Assembly (NCBI GenBank): GCA_946479475.1 | Contig: CAMLGG010000013.1 | Span: 1-38,078 of the forward strand | Length of the DNA: 38,078 nucleotides | Source of the DNA: an uncultured Ideonella sp. | GTDB lineage: Bacteria; Pseudomonadota; Gammaproteobacteria; Burkholderiales; Burkholderiaceae | Direction of reading: 5' to 3' | In this document: one piece after another, positions 15,072 through 22,736 of the stretch | Layout: every line of letters starts with the position of its first letter | How positions within the stretch are numbered: the first letter of the stretch is position 1 | Made by a program: the position numbers and the translations under genes | Notes under the pieces: model-generated | Databases searched by the model: none | The model's input: only the letters and a program-made list of their open reading frames with translations | What the model was told of the DNA's origin: nothing

Positions 15072-16343
15072 ATGAGTTGGACTTCCGCGCTGCCCTACGA
15101 GTGGCAGATAGGCTGGCGCTACACCCGCGCCGGCCGCGCCGGCCGGCGCAACGGCTTCATCTCCTTCATCTCCTTCGTCTCGGTGATCGGCATCGCGCTC
15201 GGCGTGATGGCGCTGATCGTCGTGCTGAGCGTGATGAACGGCTTCCAGAAGGAGGTGCGCGACCGCATGCTCTCGGCGATCGCGCACGTCGAGATCCTGC
15301 AGCCGCAGGGCGCGGCGCTGCCGGACTGGCAGGCCGTCGCCGCCAAGGCGAAGGAGGATCCGGCCGTGGTCGCCGCGGCGCCCTTCGTGGCCGAGCAGTC
15401 GCTGCTGGCGCGCGGGGAGGCGATGCGCGGCGCCGTCGTGCGCGGCGTGCTGCCGGCCGCCGAGAGCCAGATCACCGACCTGGCCGCGAAGCTGCAGGCC
15501 GACGGCACCTTCGCGCAGCTGCAGCCGGGCGCTTGGCACATCGTCCTGGGCGCCGAGCTGGCGCGCGCGCTCGGCGTGAAGGTCGGCGACCCGGTCACGC
15601 TCATCGCCCCCGGCGGCCAGGTGACGCCCGCGGGCGTGGTGCCCCGGCTCAAGCAGTTCACCGTGGTGGGCGTCTTCAACGTCGGCCACTACGAGTACGA
15701 CAGCAGCCTGGCGCTGATCCACCTCGACGACGCGGCCAGGCTCTACCGCACCGACGGCCCGACGGGCGTGCAGCTCAAGCTCGCCGACGTGCAGAAGGCG
15801 CGCGAGGTCGGCTGGCGCCTGGCCGACGCGATGGGCCCGGAGGTGCGCGTGCGCGACTGGACGCGAACCAACGCCGCCTGGTACGACGCGGTGCAGATCG
15901 AGAAGCGGATGATGTTCATCATCCTCACGCTCATCGTCGCGGTCGCGGCCTTCAACCTGGTCTCGACGCTGGTGATGACGGTGACGGACAAGCGCGCGGA
16001 CATCGCCATCCTGCGCACCATCGGCGCGAGCCCGCGCTCGGTGATGGGCATCTTCGTCGTGCAGGGCGCGACGGCGGGCGTGATAGGCACGCTGACCGGC
16101 GTCGGCCTCGGCCTGCTGATCGCGTTCAACATCGGCGTCATCGTGCCGGCCATCGAGCATGCGTTCGGCGTGGCCTTCCTGCCCAGCAGCGTCTACCTCA
16201 TCAGCCGCATGCCCAGCGACCCGCAGATGGCGGACATCCTGCCCATTGCCCTGATCTCGCTCGCGCTGGCCTTCCTGGCCACGCTCTACCCGAGCTGGCG
16301 CGCCAGCCGCGTCAACCCGGCGGAGGCGCTGCGCTATGAGTGA
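15072..16343 (+). CDS. lolC: Lipoprotein-releasing ABC transporter permease LolC/LolE
   Basis: A 423-residue inner-membrane permease of the LolCDE system, which extracts outer-membrane lipoproteins from the inner membrane and hands them to LolA. The N-terminal signature [35 protein letters not shown] contains the first membrane helix. A large periplasmic domain follows (residues ~50-270). Then come three C-terminal helices with [53 protein letters not shown]. The length is typical. It overlaps lolD by eight bases, so the two are co-translated. Only one permease gene is present here, suggesting a homodimeric or LolF-type arrangement, unless the partner lies elsewhere. Confidence 0.95.
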   Translation: MSWTSALPYEWQIGWRYTRAGRAGRRNGFISFISFVSVIGIALGVMALIVVLSVMNGFQKEVRDRMLSAIAHVEILQPQGAALPDWQAVAAKAKEDPAVVAAAPFVAEQSLLARGEAMRGAVVRGVLPAAESQITDLAAKLQADGTFAQLQPGAWHIVLGAELARALGVKVGDPVTLIAPGGQVTPAGVVPRLKQFTVVGVFNVGHYEYDSSLALIHLDDAARLYRTDGPTGVQLKLADVQKAREVGWRLADAMGPEVRVRDWTRTNAAWYDAVQIEKRMMFIILTLIVAVAAFNLVSTLVMTVTDKRADIAILRTIGASPRSVMGIFVVQGATAGVIGTLTGVGLGLLIAFNIGVIVPAIEHAFGVAFLPSSVYLISRMPSDPQMADILPIALISLALAFLATLYPSWRASRVNPAEALRYE

Positions 16344-17043
16344 AGCCGGGAATGCGGTGCGGCCGCGCGTGGTGCTGCAGTGCTCGGGCCTGCAGAAGCG
16401 CTTCCACGAAGGGCCGCTGGACGTGCAGGTGCTGCGGGGCGTGGACCTGGAGATCCTCGCCGGCCAGACGCTGGCCATCGTCGGTGCCTCGGGCTCGGGC
16501 AAGAGCACGCTGCTGCACCTGCTCGGCGCGTTGGACGACCCCAGCGCCGGTGTCGTCACGCTGATGGGCCGCCGGCTGGGCGAGATGAGCGCGGCCGGGC
16601 AGGGCGATTGGCGCAACCGCCACCTGGGCTTCGTCTACCAGTTTCACCACCTGCTGCCCGAGTTCAGCGCGCTCGACAACGTGGCCATGCCGCTGCGAAT
16701 CCGCCGCGTGAAGACACACCAGGCGCACGAGCAAGCCCGTGCGGCGCTGGCCGAGGTGGGCCTGGGCGAGCGCGTGCTGCACCGGCCGGGCGAGCTCTCG
16801 GGCGGCGAGCGCCAGCGCGTGGCGTTGGCCCGCGCCCTGGTGGCCGACCCGGCGTGCGTGCTGGCGGACGAGCCCACGGGCAACCTCGACCGCGACACCG
16901 CCGATCGCGTCTTCGCGCTCATGCTGGCGCGCGCCCGCGAGCGGGGGCTGGCCTTCGTGCTGGTCACGCACGACCCGGCGCTGGCGGCCCGGTGCGACCG
17001 CCGGCTGAAGCTCGAGGCGGGTCGCCTGCAGGCACTGGACTGA
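16336..17043 (+). CDS. lolD: Lipoprotein-releasing ABC transporter ATPase LolD
   Basis: A 235-residue ATP-binding subunit with a complete ABC motif set: Walker [10 protein letters not shown] (50-58), Q-loop [17 protein letters not shown] (~100-116), signature LSGGERQ (154-160) and Walker [13 protein letters not shown] (174-185). An H-loop (VTHD) lies near the end. The Q-loop sequence and the EPTGNLD form are typical of the LolD/MacB-FtsE branch. The start lies inside the 3' end of lolC. It powers lipoprotein release through the adjacent permease. Confidence 0.95.
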   Translation: MSEAGNAVRPRVVLQCSGLQKRFHEGPLDVQVLRGVDLEILAGQTLAIVGASGSGKSTLLHLLGALDDPSAGVVTLMGRRLGEMSAAGQGDWRNRHLGFVYQFHHLLPEFSALDNVAMPLRIRRVKTHQAHEQARAALAEVGLGERVLHRPGELSGGERQRVALARALVADPACVLADEPTGNLDRDTADRVFALMLARARERGLAFVLVTHDPALAARCDRRLKLEAGRLQALD

Positions 17044-17052
17044 AGCGTCGCC

Positions 17053-17580
17053 ATGCGCATAGGCAGCTTCGAGGACGTCCACCCGCTGACCATCATCGTG
17101 CCGGTGGCGGTGGCCATCGTGCTGCTGATCGTCCGCCTGTTCATCCTGCTGCGGGTGCGGCACCGCCGGCAGCGCGAGAACCGGCAGGAGACCGAGCGCC
17201 TCAGGTCGCTGGTCATCGCCTACCGTTCGCTGGCCGGCTCCTTCAGCCCGGCCGGGCCCGAGCACCGTACCCAGCTCGAAGAGGCGCTGGCCGACATCGT
17301 GCTCTTCGGCAACCTCAGGCAGGTCGAGCTGGCGGCGACCTGCGCGAACGCACTGGTGAGCGGCGAGAACGCCGATTGCCAGGGCCTGATCCAGGACCTT
17401 CGCGCCGACCTGCGCAGCCAGCTGGGCCTGGAGCCGATACCGCCCGAGCTGCCCTTGCCGCCGTCCGGCCCCGGGCCCGCGCGCCAGCTGCGCGGGCCGG
17501 CAGGCCGTGGCGATGGCGACGGCGCACGGGCGGCGCATGCCCGCTGGCGCCCGCCGGAGGGCGGCACCACGCCGCGATGA
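17053..17580 (+). CDS. Small single-span membrane protein of unknown function
   Basis: A 175-residue protein I do not recognise. One membrane helix (about residues 13-34, IIVPVAVAIVLLIVRLFILL) is followed by a basic stretch (RVRHRRQRENRQ) that should keep the C terminus in the cytoplasm. A helical region follows (residues ~45-125, ERLRSLVIAYRSLAGSFSP...LEEALADIVLFGNLRQVELA). The tail is unstructured and rich in Pro, Gly and Arg. It starts nine bases after the lolD stop and its stop overlaps the TatD-family start by ATGA, so it is within the lol/tatD transcript. The position suggests an envelope role, but nothing in the sequence proves one. Confidence 0.8.
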   Translation: MRIGSFEDVHPLTIIVPVAVAIVLLIVRLFILLRVRHRRQRENRQETERLRSLVIAYRSLAGSFSPAGPEHRTQLEEALADIVLFGNLRQVELAATCANALVSGENADCQGLIQDLRADLRSQLGLEPIPPELPLPPSGPGPARQLRGPAGRGDGDGARAAHARWRPPEGGTTPR

Positions 17581-18398
17581 ACTGGATAGACACCCACTGC
17601 CACCTCGATGCCCGCGAGTTCGATGCGGACCGCGAGGCGGTGGTCGAGCGGGCGAGGTCGGCCGGCGTGTCGACGATGGTGATCCCGGCGGTGGACGCCT
17701 CCAACTTCGAGACCGTGCGCATGCTCGCGCACCGTCACGGCCATGCCTACGCGCTCGGCATCCATCCGCTGTACGTGGAGGGTTCGGAGGAGGAAGACCT
17801 GGACCGCCTTTCGCAGGCCCTGCAGCGCTGGCGGGAGGACGAGCGCCTGGTGGCTGTCGGCGAGATCGGCCTGGACTTCTTCGTCCCCGGCCAGGATGGC
17901 CAACGGCAGGAGCGCTTCTACCAGGCGCAGCTGAAGATCGCCCGCGATGCCGGCCTGCCGGTGATCCTGCACGTGCGCAAGTCGGCCGACGTGCTGCTCA
18001 AGGGGTTGCGTCGCATCGAAGTGTCCGGAGGCATCTGCCACGCCTTCAACGGCAGTCGGCAGCAGGCCGATGCCTTTGTCGGGCGCGGCTTCGCGCTGGG
18101 CTTCGGCGGCACCGTCACCTTCGACCGCTCGCTCAACATCCGGGCGCTGGCCGCCGGACTGCCGGACCACGCGCCCGTGCTGGAGACCGACGCGCCCGAC
18201 ATCCCGCCGCAGTGGCTCTACAAGACCGCCTCCGAGCGGGCGGCGGGCGAGAGCAGCCGCAACGAGCCGGCCGAGCTGCCGCGCATCGCCGAATCGCTGG
18301 CCGGCCTTCGCGGATGGTCCTTGAAGGACACGGCCGAGGCGACGCGGGCCAACGCCTGTCGCGTGCTGCCTCGCCTGGCTAAGGTCGGCCCGGGCTGA
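17577..18398 (+). CDS. TatD-family metal-dependent hydrolase (deoxyribonuclease-like)
   Basis: A 273-residue TIM-barrel metallohydrolase. All expected metal ligands are visible: His7 and His9 (WIDTHCHLD), Glu96 (VGEIGLDFF), His132 (VILHVRKS), His155 (GGICHAFNGS) and Asp205 (VLETDAPDIPP). TatD proteins remove nucleotides from DNA 3' ends and have been linked to DNA repair and quality control; despite the name they are not part of the Tat translocase. The start sits in an ATGA overlap with the preceding small membrane-protein gene. It ends six bases short of a convergent cytochrome gene. Confidence 0.93.
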   Translation: MNWIDTHCHLDAREFDADREAVVERARSAGVSTMVIPAVDASNFETVRMLAHRHGHAYALGIHPLYVEGSEEEDLDRLSQALQRWREDERLVAVGEIGLDFFVPGQDGQRQERFYQAQLKIARDAGLPVILHVRKSADVLLKGLRRIEVSGGICHAFNGSRQQADAFVGRGFALGFGGTVTFDRSLNIRALAAGLPDHAPVLETDAPDIPPQWLYKTASERAAGESSRNEPAELPRIAESLAGLRGWSLKDTAEATRANACRVLPRLAKVGPG

Positions 18399-18404
18399 TC
18401 CGGC

Positions 18405-18731
18405 TCACTGCGCGAGGATCCAGGCCGCCAGTTGCCTGGCCTCGGCTTCGCTGACCAGGGGACGCTCCTTCTGGTCGGGCATCGTGGCCTTGTTCCAGTG
18501 CGGGCCGCCGGTGCCCGCCGAGCCCTGCAGGATGGTCTTGACGATCATGCCCTCGGCCTCCGGCCGGCCCTTCCAGCGTGCCGCGATGCGCTTGAACGCC
18601 GGCGCGGCACCGTCCTGCTCGATGGCATGGCATCCGAGGCACTGCTTGGCCTCCACCAGTTTCTGGTCGGCATGCGCTGCGCCGACCGCCGTCGTGGCGA
18701 GGACCATGGTCAGGAACCAGGACGTCTTCAT
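18405..18731 (-). CDS. Periplasmic class I cytochrome c (c551-like)
   Basis: A 108-residue protein with a signal peptide (cleavage near GAAHA, residue ~21). The heme motif CLGCH (31-35) comes early in the mature chain, and Met84 in ATMPDQ is the distal ligand, the layout of small cytochrome c551/c552 electron carriers. The start at 18731 is set by GGAG in CGGAGATGCAGC just upstream; a longer frame from 18764 lacks one. It is convergent with the TatD-family gene and divergent from a solute-binding-protein gene across ~230 bases. Its redox partners are unknown; it could serve the PQQ dehydrogenases 3.4 kb away, but this is only proximity. Confidence 0.93.
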   Translation of the reverse strand: MKTSWFLTMVLATTAVGAAHADQKLVEAKQCLGCHAIEQDGAAPAFKRIAARWKGRPEAEGMIVKTILQGSAGTGGPHWNKATMPDQKERPLVSEAEARQLAAWILAQ

Positions 18732-18892
18732 GCTGCATCTCCGTCTGGGCCGTGTGGTGGACACAGGCTACGGCGGGCACGGCGGCGGCCATTTGCGGGA
18801 TGTCAACGCAGGGAAGGCCGGGGCGCCTCGCGGCGCCGGCCGCCGGCCGCGTGAAAAGCTCCCGCTTTGGGCAAGCGCCGGCTGCAAACGAT

Positions 18893-18904
18893 GACCGCGG
18901 TCAA
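18893..18904. promoter_or_regulatory. Perfect 12-bp palindrome in the cytochrome/binding-protein divergent region
   Basis: TGACCGCGGTCA is fully self-complementary; read on the minus strand with one more base it is TTGACCGCGGTCA, which resembles FNR/FixK-type half-sites (TTGAC...GTCA). It lies ~60 bases ahead of the binding-protein start and ~160 bases ahead of the cytochrome start. Confidence 0.35.
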
Positions 18905-18963
18905 GAAAGCCGGCGCCCCTGCGCGCCGACATTCGCGCCATCACAAGGCACGGAGACATGCTC

Positions 18964-20082
18964 ATGAAGAAGGCCCTGGCCATTGGCGGGTGGGCGATCC
19001 TCACCCTGGCGTGCTCGGCGTCCTGGGCTCAGGACATCGTGATCGGCCAATCGGTGCCGCTGAGCGGCAGCAACGCCGACATCGGCCGCGACATGCGCGA
19101 CGGCGCGCTGGCTGTGTTCAACCGCGTCAATGCCGGCAAGGGCGTGAACGGCCACAAGCTGAAACTGGTGACGCTGGACAACGCCAACAGCCGCGAGCGG
19201 GCGCTGGAGAACACGCAGCAGCTGCTCGGCCCGCACGGCGCCATGGTGCTGTTCGGCTACAACTCAGCGACGAACAGTGTCGATTCGCTGTCGCTGGCGG
19301 GGCGCAGCGGCACCTTGTTCTTCGCGCCCTTCAGCGGCTCGCTGGCCCTGCGCGGCCACCCCAACGTCTTCACCATCCGCGCGTCGTACAAGGAAGAGGC
19401 GCTGAAGATCATCGAGGCCAAGCGAAGCGTGGGCGCCGACAAGGCCATCGTCCTGCACTACGACGACGAGGTGGGCCGCAGCAACTACGAGGCGGTCGCC
19501 GGCGCCTTCTCCGAGCTGGGCATGGCCCGGCCGCCCGCGGTGGCGGTCAAGCGCGGGGCGACGATGGACGCGGCGGCTGCAGACGCGCTGCTCAAGAGCT
19601 CGGCGCACTACGTGCTCGCCACGACGCAGTTCAGCGCAGTGCGCGACCTGCTGAAGGCGGCAGGCGACAAGGGCGTGCCGCTGTCGGTGGCGGCGCTGTC
19701 CTTCGTCAACCCCGACGAGCTGGCCGAGTCGGTCGGCGCCCTGGCGCGCGGCACCATCGTCTCGCAGGTGATCCCTTCGCCGCGCCCCTCCAACCAGGTC
19801 TCGGTGCCGCTGGTGAAGGAGTGCGCCGAAGCCCTGAACGCCCTCAACGGCCAGAAGCTCAACTACACCTCGCTCGAATCCTGCATCGCGGCCACCGCGC
19901 TCGTGGCCGCGGTCAGGAAGGCCGGCCCCAACCCCACGCGTGAGGGCATCCTCCAGGCCATGGGCACGGTCGAGCGGCTCGACCTCGGCGGCTATACGCT
20001 GCAGTTCTCTTCCGGCCGCCACCAGGGCAGCAACTGGGTCGAGCTGACCATGCTCTCGCGGGGCAACCGCTTCGTGCAGTGA
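18964..20082 (+). CDS. Orphan ABC-type (branched-chain amino acid family) substrate-binding protein
   Basis: A 372-residue exported protein of the type-I periplasmic binding fold (Peripla_BP_6/LivK group). The signal peptide ends at SASWA. Mature landmarks are IVIGQSVPLSGSNADIGRDMRDGALAVFNRVNA, KLKLVTLDN and YTLQFSSGRHQGSNWVELTM. ATG at 18964 is preferred over 18958 because ACGGAGA is then eight bases upstream rather than two. No permease or ATPase gene is near, so it is either a partner of a distant transporter or a periplasmic sensor. It is flanked by two convergent or divergent cytochrome c genes. A second protein of the same family, not identical, is encoded at 27706-28845. The ligand is unknown; the label 'leucine-binding' would be unsafe. 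Confidence 0.9.
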   Translation: MKKALAIGGWAILTLACSASWAQDIVIGQSVPLSGSNADIGRDMRDGALAVFNRVNAGKGVNGHKLKLVTLDNANSRERALENTQQLLGPHGAMVLFGYNSATNSVDSLSLAGRSGTLFFAPFSGSLALRGHPNVFTIRASYKEEALKIIEAKRSVGADKAIVLHYDDEVGRSNYEAVAGAFSELGMARPPAVAVKRGATMDAAAADALLKSSAHYVLATTQFSAVRDLLKAAGDKGVPLSVAALSFVNPDELAESVGALARGTIVSQVIPSPRPSNQVSVPLVKECAEALNALNGQKLNYTSLESCIAATALVAAVRKAGPNPTREGILQAMGTVERLDLGGYTLQFSSGRHQGSNWVELTMLSRGNRFVQ

Positions 20083-20093
20083 TCGCCCCGGCC

Positions 20094-20111
20094 GCAGGCT
20101 ACTTCGCCTGC
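20094..20111. terminator. Possible bidirectional hairpin between convergent genes
   Basis: GCAGGC-TACTTC-GCCTGC is a perfect 6-bp stem lying across the stop of the cytochrome gene and just after the stop of the binding-protein gene, 11 bases before. No T-tract follows on either strand. Confidence 0.3.
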
Positions 20112-20530
20112 AGGCGGTTGATGTACTCCAGCAGGGCGAGGATCCGCGCGCGGGTGTAGGCCTCCGGGTCGTAGGGGACGTCCATGTGGTACTCGGCGGC
20201 CTTGACCTTGTAGTCCACGCCCCAGATGGGCATGTCGCGCGTGCCGTGCGAAGGCACGTTCTGGCCGTCGATGACCTCGTACAAGCGGGCGATAGGGAAC
20301 ACTCCGCCGTTCTGCCGGGCCAGCTGGGTCAGGTCGGGCGGGCGCTTTCGCAGCATGTCGACCACCGGGCCGTTGCCCTTGGCGTCTGTGCCATGGCAGA
20401 CCGCGCAGTTGGCGTTGAACTCGCGCTTGCCGAGGTCGTCCTTGGCCTGGCCGATGGCTGACTGGCACAAGCCGAGTCCGGCCGCGGCCAGCATGACGGC
20501 CACGCATCTCGAAGGCGGGGTCCTGCTCAT
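20099..20530 (-). CDS. Periplasmic cytochrome c
   Basis: A 143-residue class I cytochrome c. The signal peptide ends near QSAIGQA (residue ~29), the heme motif is CAVCHG (42-46) in NANCAVCHGTDAKGNGP, and Met100 in TRDMPIWG is the distal ligand. The region YEVIDGQNVPSHGTRDMPIWGVDY resembles the heme-lid segment of monoheme cytochromes that accompany oxidases and dehydrogenases. The start at 20530 is supported by AAGGAG eight to thirteen bases upstream (GGAAGGAGCGAGCGCG). It is convergent with the binding-protein gene, with only 16 bases between stops. Partner unknown. Confidence 0.92.
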   Translation of the reverse strand: MSRTPPSRCVAVMLAAAGLGLCQSAIGQAKDDLGKREFNANCAVCHGTDAKGNGPVVDMLRKRPPDLTQLARQNGGVFPIARLYEVIDGQNVPSHGTRDMPIWGVDYKVKAAEYHMDVPYDPEAYTRARILALLEYINRLQAK

Positions 20531-20676
20531 CGCGCTCGCTCCTTCCATTGCCGATTGCATGCAGCGCGGCCAGGGATCCGTGGCCGCCATGGCCAGTATC
20601 GGCATCCTGCCCGAGGCGTACTTGCGTTTGCGCAAGCTGCGCAAGGCGACGATCGGGAGAGCGGGCAGCCCCTCGT

Positions 20677-21132
20677 TCAGCCAATGCGCAGCGGGATGGT
20701 CACCGGGCCGTCGTTGACGAGGTGCACCTGCATGTGCGCGCCGAACTCGCCGGCGGCCACCTGGGGATGCAGGGCGCGGGCGCGCTCCAGGAGCAGCTCG
20801 TAGAGGCGGCGGCCCTGTTCGGCCGGCGCGGCGCCGGTGAAGCTCGGGCGGTTGCCGCCGGAGGTGTCGGCGGCGAGGGTGAACTGCGAGACGATCAGCA
20901 GCCCGCCGGCCATGCCCTGGCCGTCCAGGTCCTGCACGCTGCGGTTCATCTTGCCGGCCTCGTCGCTGAAGATTCGCAGCTTCAGCACCTTGGCGAGAAA
21001 GCGCTCGACCTGGTCCTCGCCGTCCGCCGGTTCGGCGCAGGCCAGCACGAGCAGGCCGGGGCCGATGGAGCCGGCCACTCGGCCGGCCACTTCGACGCGC
21101 GCCGAGCCGACGCGCTGGATGAGTCCGATCAA
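20677..21132 (-). CDS. dtd: D-aminoacyl-tRNA deacylase
   Basis: A 151-residue enzyme that hydrolyses D-amino acids, and glycine mischarged on tRNA-Ala, from tRNA. The family motifs are present: SQFTLAAD (82-89), NRPSFTGAA (94-102) and the Gly-cisPro motif NDGPVTIPL (140-148). There is no ATG. The first codon is TTG at 21132 (MIGLIQRVGSARVEV, matching the usual N terminus), which overlaps the stop of the upstream cation transporter in the sequence TTGA. Translation is therefore probably coupled to that gene. Length is normal for the family. Confidence 0.94.
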   Translation of the reverse strand: MIGLIQRVGSARVEVAGRVAGSIGPGLLVLACAEPADGEDQVERFLAKVLKLRIFSDEAGKMNRSVQDLDGQGMAGGLLIVSQFTLAADTSGGNRPSFTGAAPAEQGRRLYELLLERARALHPQVAAGEFGAHMQVHLVNDGPVTIPLRIG

Positions 21133-22019
21133 ATCAAGTCCTTCTCGTCGCCGAAATGGGCTTCGACGTCCATCGGCAGCAGCTGGATGCTTGCGCGCAG
21201 GCCCGGCACGGCGCTCATGAGGGCCTGCTCGACGTCGGTGCGCAGCGCCGCCGCGCGTTGCAGCGTCCAGCTCGCCGGCATGTGCATGTGCAGGTCGGCG
21301 AAGCGGCGCGCGCCCGCGCGTCGCGTGGTGAGGTGGTCGAAGCGGATGGTGGGATGGGCGAAACCGGCCAGCACCTTGTCGATCGCGTGGCGGTCCTCGT
21401 CTTCGAGCGCATGGTCCATCAGGCCGTCGGCCGAGCGGCGCATGAGCGAGAAGCCCTCGCGCAGGATGTTGGCGGCGACCATCAGGGCGGCCAGCGGGTC
21501 CAGCCAGGCCCAGCCCGTCAGGCTCACGCCGATCAGGCCCGCCACGACGCCGGCACTCGTCCACACGTCGGTGATGAGGTGGCGCGCATCCCCTTCGAGC
21601 GCCATCGAGTGATGCACTCGCGCCGTGCGCAACATCCCCCAGGCCAGCACGCCGTTCATGGCCGAGCTGACGATGGCGAGCGTCACGCCGAGCCCGAGCG
21701 CCTGCAGCGCCTGCGGGTTGTGCCACCGTTCGATGGCCGCCCAGATGATGCCGAGCGCCGCGGCGATGATGAGCACGCCTTCGAAGCCGCTGGAAAAGTA
21801 CTCGGCCTTGTGGTGGCCGTAGGGATGCTCGTCGTCCGGCGGGCGCGCGGCGAGGGTGACCATGGCCAGCGCGAACATCGCGCCGGCCAGGTTGACCAGC
21901 GACTCCAGCGCGTCGGACAGCAGGCTCACCGAGTCGGTGAGCCACCAGGCCCCGGTCTTCAGAACGATGGTGGCCACCGCGGTGGCCACCGAGAGCTTCA
22001 AGTACGACGAGACCTGCAT
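21129..22019 (-). CDS. Cation diffusion facilitator (zinc/divalent metal exporter)
   Basis: A 296-residue inner-membrane protein of the CDF family, which expels Zn, Fe, Mn or similar ions in exchange for protons. Six helices are expected. The metal-site helices are seen: TM2 SLLSDALESLVN (Asp36) and TM5 EGDARHLITDVWTSAGV (His147, Asp151). The family signature PPDDEHPYGHHKAEYFSSGFEG lies between TM2 and TM3. The cytoplasmic C-terminal domain (IRFDHLTTRRAGARRFADLHMHMP) has the usual ferredoxin-like pattern. The start at 22019 (MQVSSYLKLS) has only a weak ribosome-binding site, and upstream lies a tandem palindromic repeat. Metal specificity cannot be read. It is coupled to dtd. Confidence 0.93.
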   Translation of the reverse strand: MQVSSYLKLSVATAVATIVLKTGAWWLTDSVSLLSDALESLVNLAGAMFALAMVTLAARPPDDEHPYGHHKAEYFSSGFEGVLIIAAALGIIWAAIERWHNPQALQALGLGVTLAIVSSAMNGVLAWGMLRTARVHHSMALEGDARHLITDVWTSAGVVAGLIGVSLTGWAWLDPLAALMVAANILREGFSLMRRSADGLMDHALEDEDRHAIDKVLAGFAHPTIRFDHLTTRRAGARRFADLHMHMPASWTLQRAAALRTDVEQALMSAVPGLRASIQLLPMDVEAHFGDEKDLI

Positions 22020-22050
22020 GCGGCGATTGTCGCCTTCGCGGACCGCCACC

Positions 22051-22213
22051 CGCGGCCAGCGCACGGCCGCCCGAAGCGGCCGCGCACCCTCTCGGAGGGT
22101 CGCGCCGGTACTCCGGCGCGGGGTGTCAGTGTTGCGCGGCCAGCGCACGGCCGCTCCGAAGCGGCCGCGCACCCTCTCGGACGGTCGCGCCGGTACTCCG
22201 GCGCGGGGTGTCA
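22051..22213. repeat. Two tandem copies of a 78-79-bp palindrome-rich repeat
   Basis: Copy 1 is 22051-22128 and copy 2 is 22135-22213, with a period of 84 bases. They differ by a single-base insertion and one substitution or so. Each unit holds nested inverted repeats: GCGCCGG-TACT-CCGGCGC (7-bp stem) and ACCCTC-TCG-GAGGGT (6-bp stem, one mismatch in copy 2). A GC-rich dyad near GCGGCCAGCGCACGGCCGC is also present. Copy 2 ends exactly on the stop codon of the FKBP gene (22211-22213). It may act as a transcription barrier between the FKBP and CDF genes. Confidence 0.85.
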
Positions 22214-22690
22214 CTGTTTCCCTGCTATGCCGATCAGCTCGACGTCGAACTGCAGCGTCGAATTCGGCGGGATCACGCCGCCGGCGCCCTTGGCGCCGTA
22301 GGCGATGCCGGGCGGGCAGGTCAGCTTGGCCTTGCCGCCGACCTTCATCTTCTGCACGCCTTCGGTCCAGCAGGGGATGACGCGGTTCAGCGGGAACTCG
22401 GCCGGCTGGCCGCGGGTGTAGGAGCTGTCGAACTCCTTGCCGTTGAGGAAGGTGCCGCGGTAGTGGACCTTCACCACGTCGGTGGCGCTCGGGCTGGGCC
22501 CGGTGCCGTCCTTGAGCGAACGGTAGACCAGGCCGCTCGGCCAGGTCTCGCTGCCATCGGCGCCCTTGACCGGGCTGGCGGCGCTCGAGGCCGGCTGCGT
22601 GCCGGCGACCGGCTCCACCTGCGCGTGCACCCCCAGCGCTCCGAGGGCGATGGCAGAGATGATCAGGGCAATGAGACGGGCTCGGTTCAT
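22211..22690 (-). CDS. Exported FKBP-type peptidyl-prolyl isomerase
   Basis: A 159-residue protein. Residues 1-23 form a signal peptide (LIALIISAIALGALGVHA), then a ~25-residue Ser/Ala/Pro linker leads to a single FKBP domain (~residues 50-157). Family landmarks are VKVHYRGTFLNGKEFDSSYTRG, FPLNRVIPCWTEGVQKMKVGGKAKLTCPP, IAYGAKGAGGVIPPNSTLQFDVELI. FKBPs catalyse cis-trans isomerisation of prolyl bonds and help folding, here in the periplasm. A CGGAG Shine-Dalgarno precedes the ATG. It lies 46 bases downstream of tyrS on the same strand and may be co-transcribed with it. Confidence 0.94.
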   Translation of the reverse strand: MNRARLIALIISAIALGALGVHAQVEPVAGTQPASSAASPVKGADGSETWPSGLVYRSLKDGTGPSPSATDVVKVHYRGTFLNGKEFDSSYTRGQPAEFPLNRVIPCWTEGVQKMKVGGKAKLTCPPGIAYGAKGAGGVIPPNSTLQFDVELIGIAGKQ

Positions 22691-22736
22691 CGGGATCTCC
22701 GCGAACGATGGATGGATGGCCGGGTATGGCCTGGGA

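Noticed and set aside
20621..20636. CTTGCG-TTTG-CGCAAG inverted repeat between dtd and the cytochrome gene
   Set aside because: A single short stem with no T-tract and no promoter context; not enough to call an operator or terminator.
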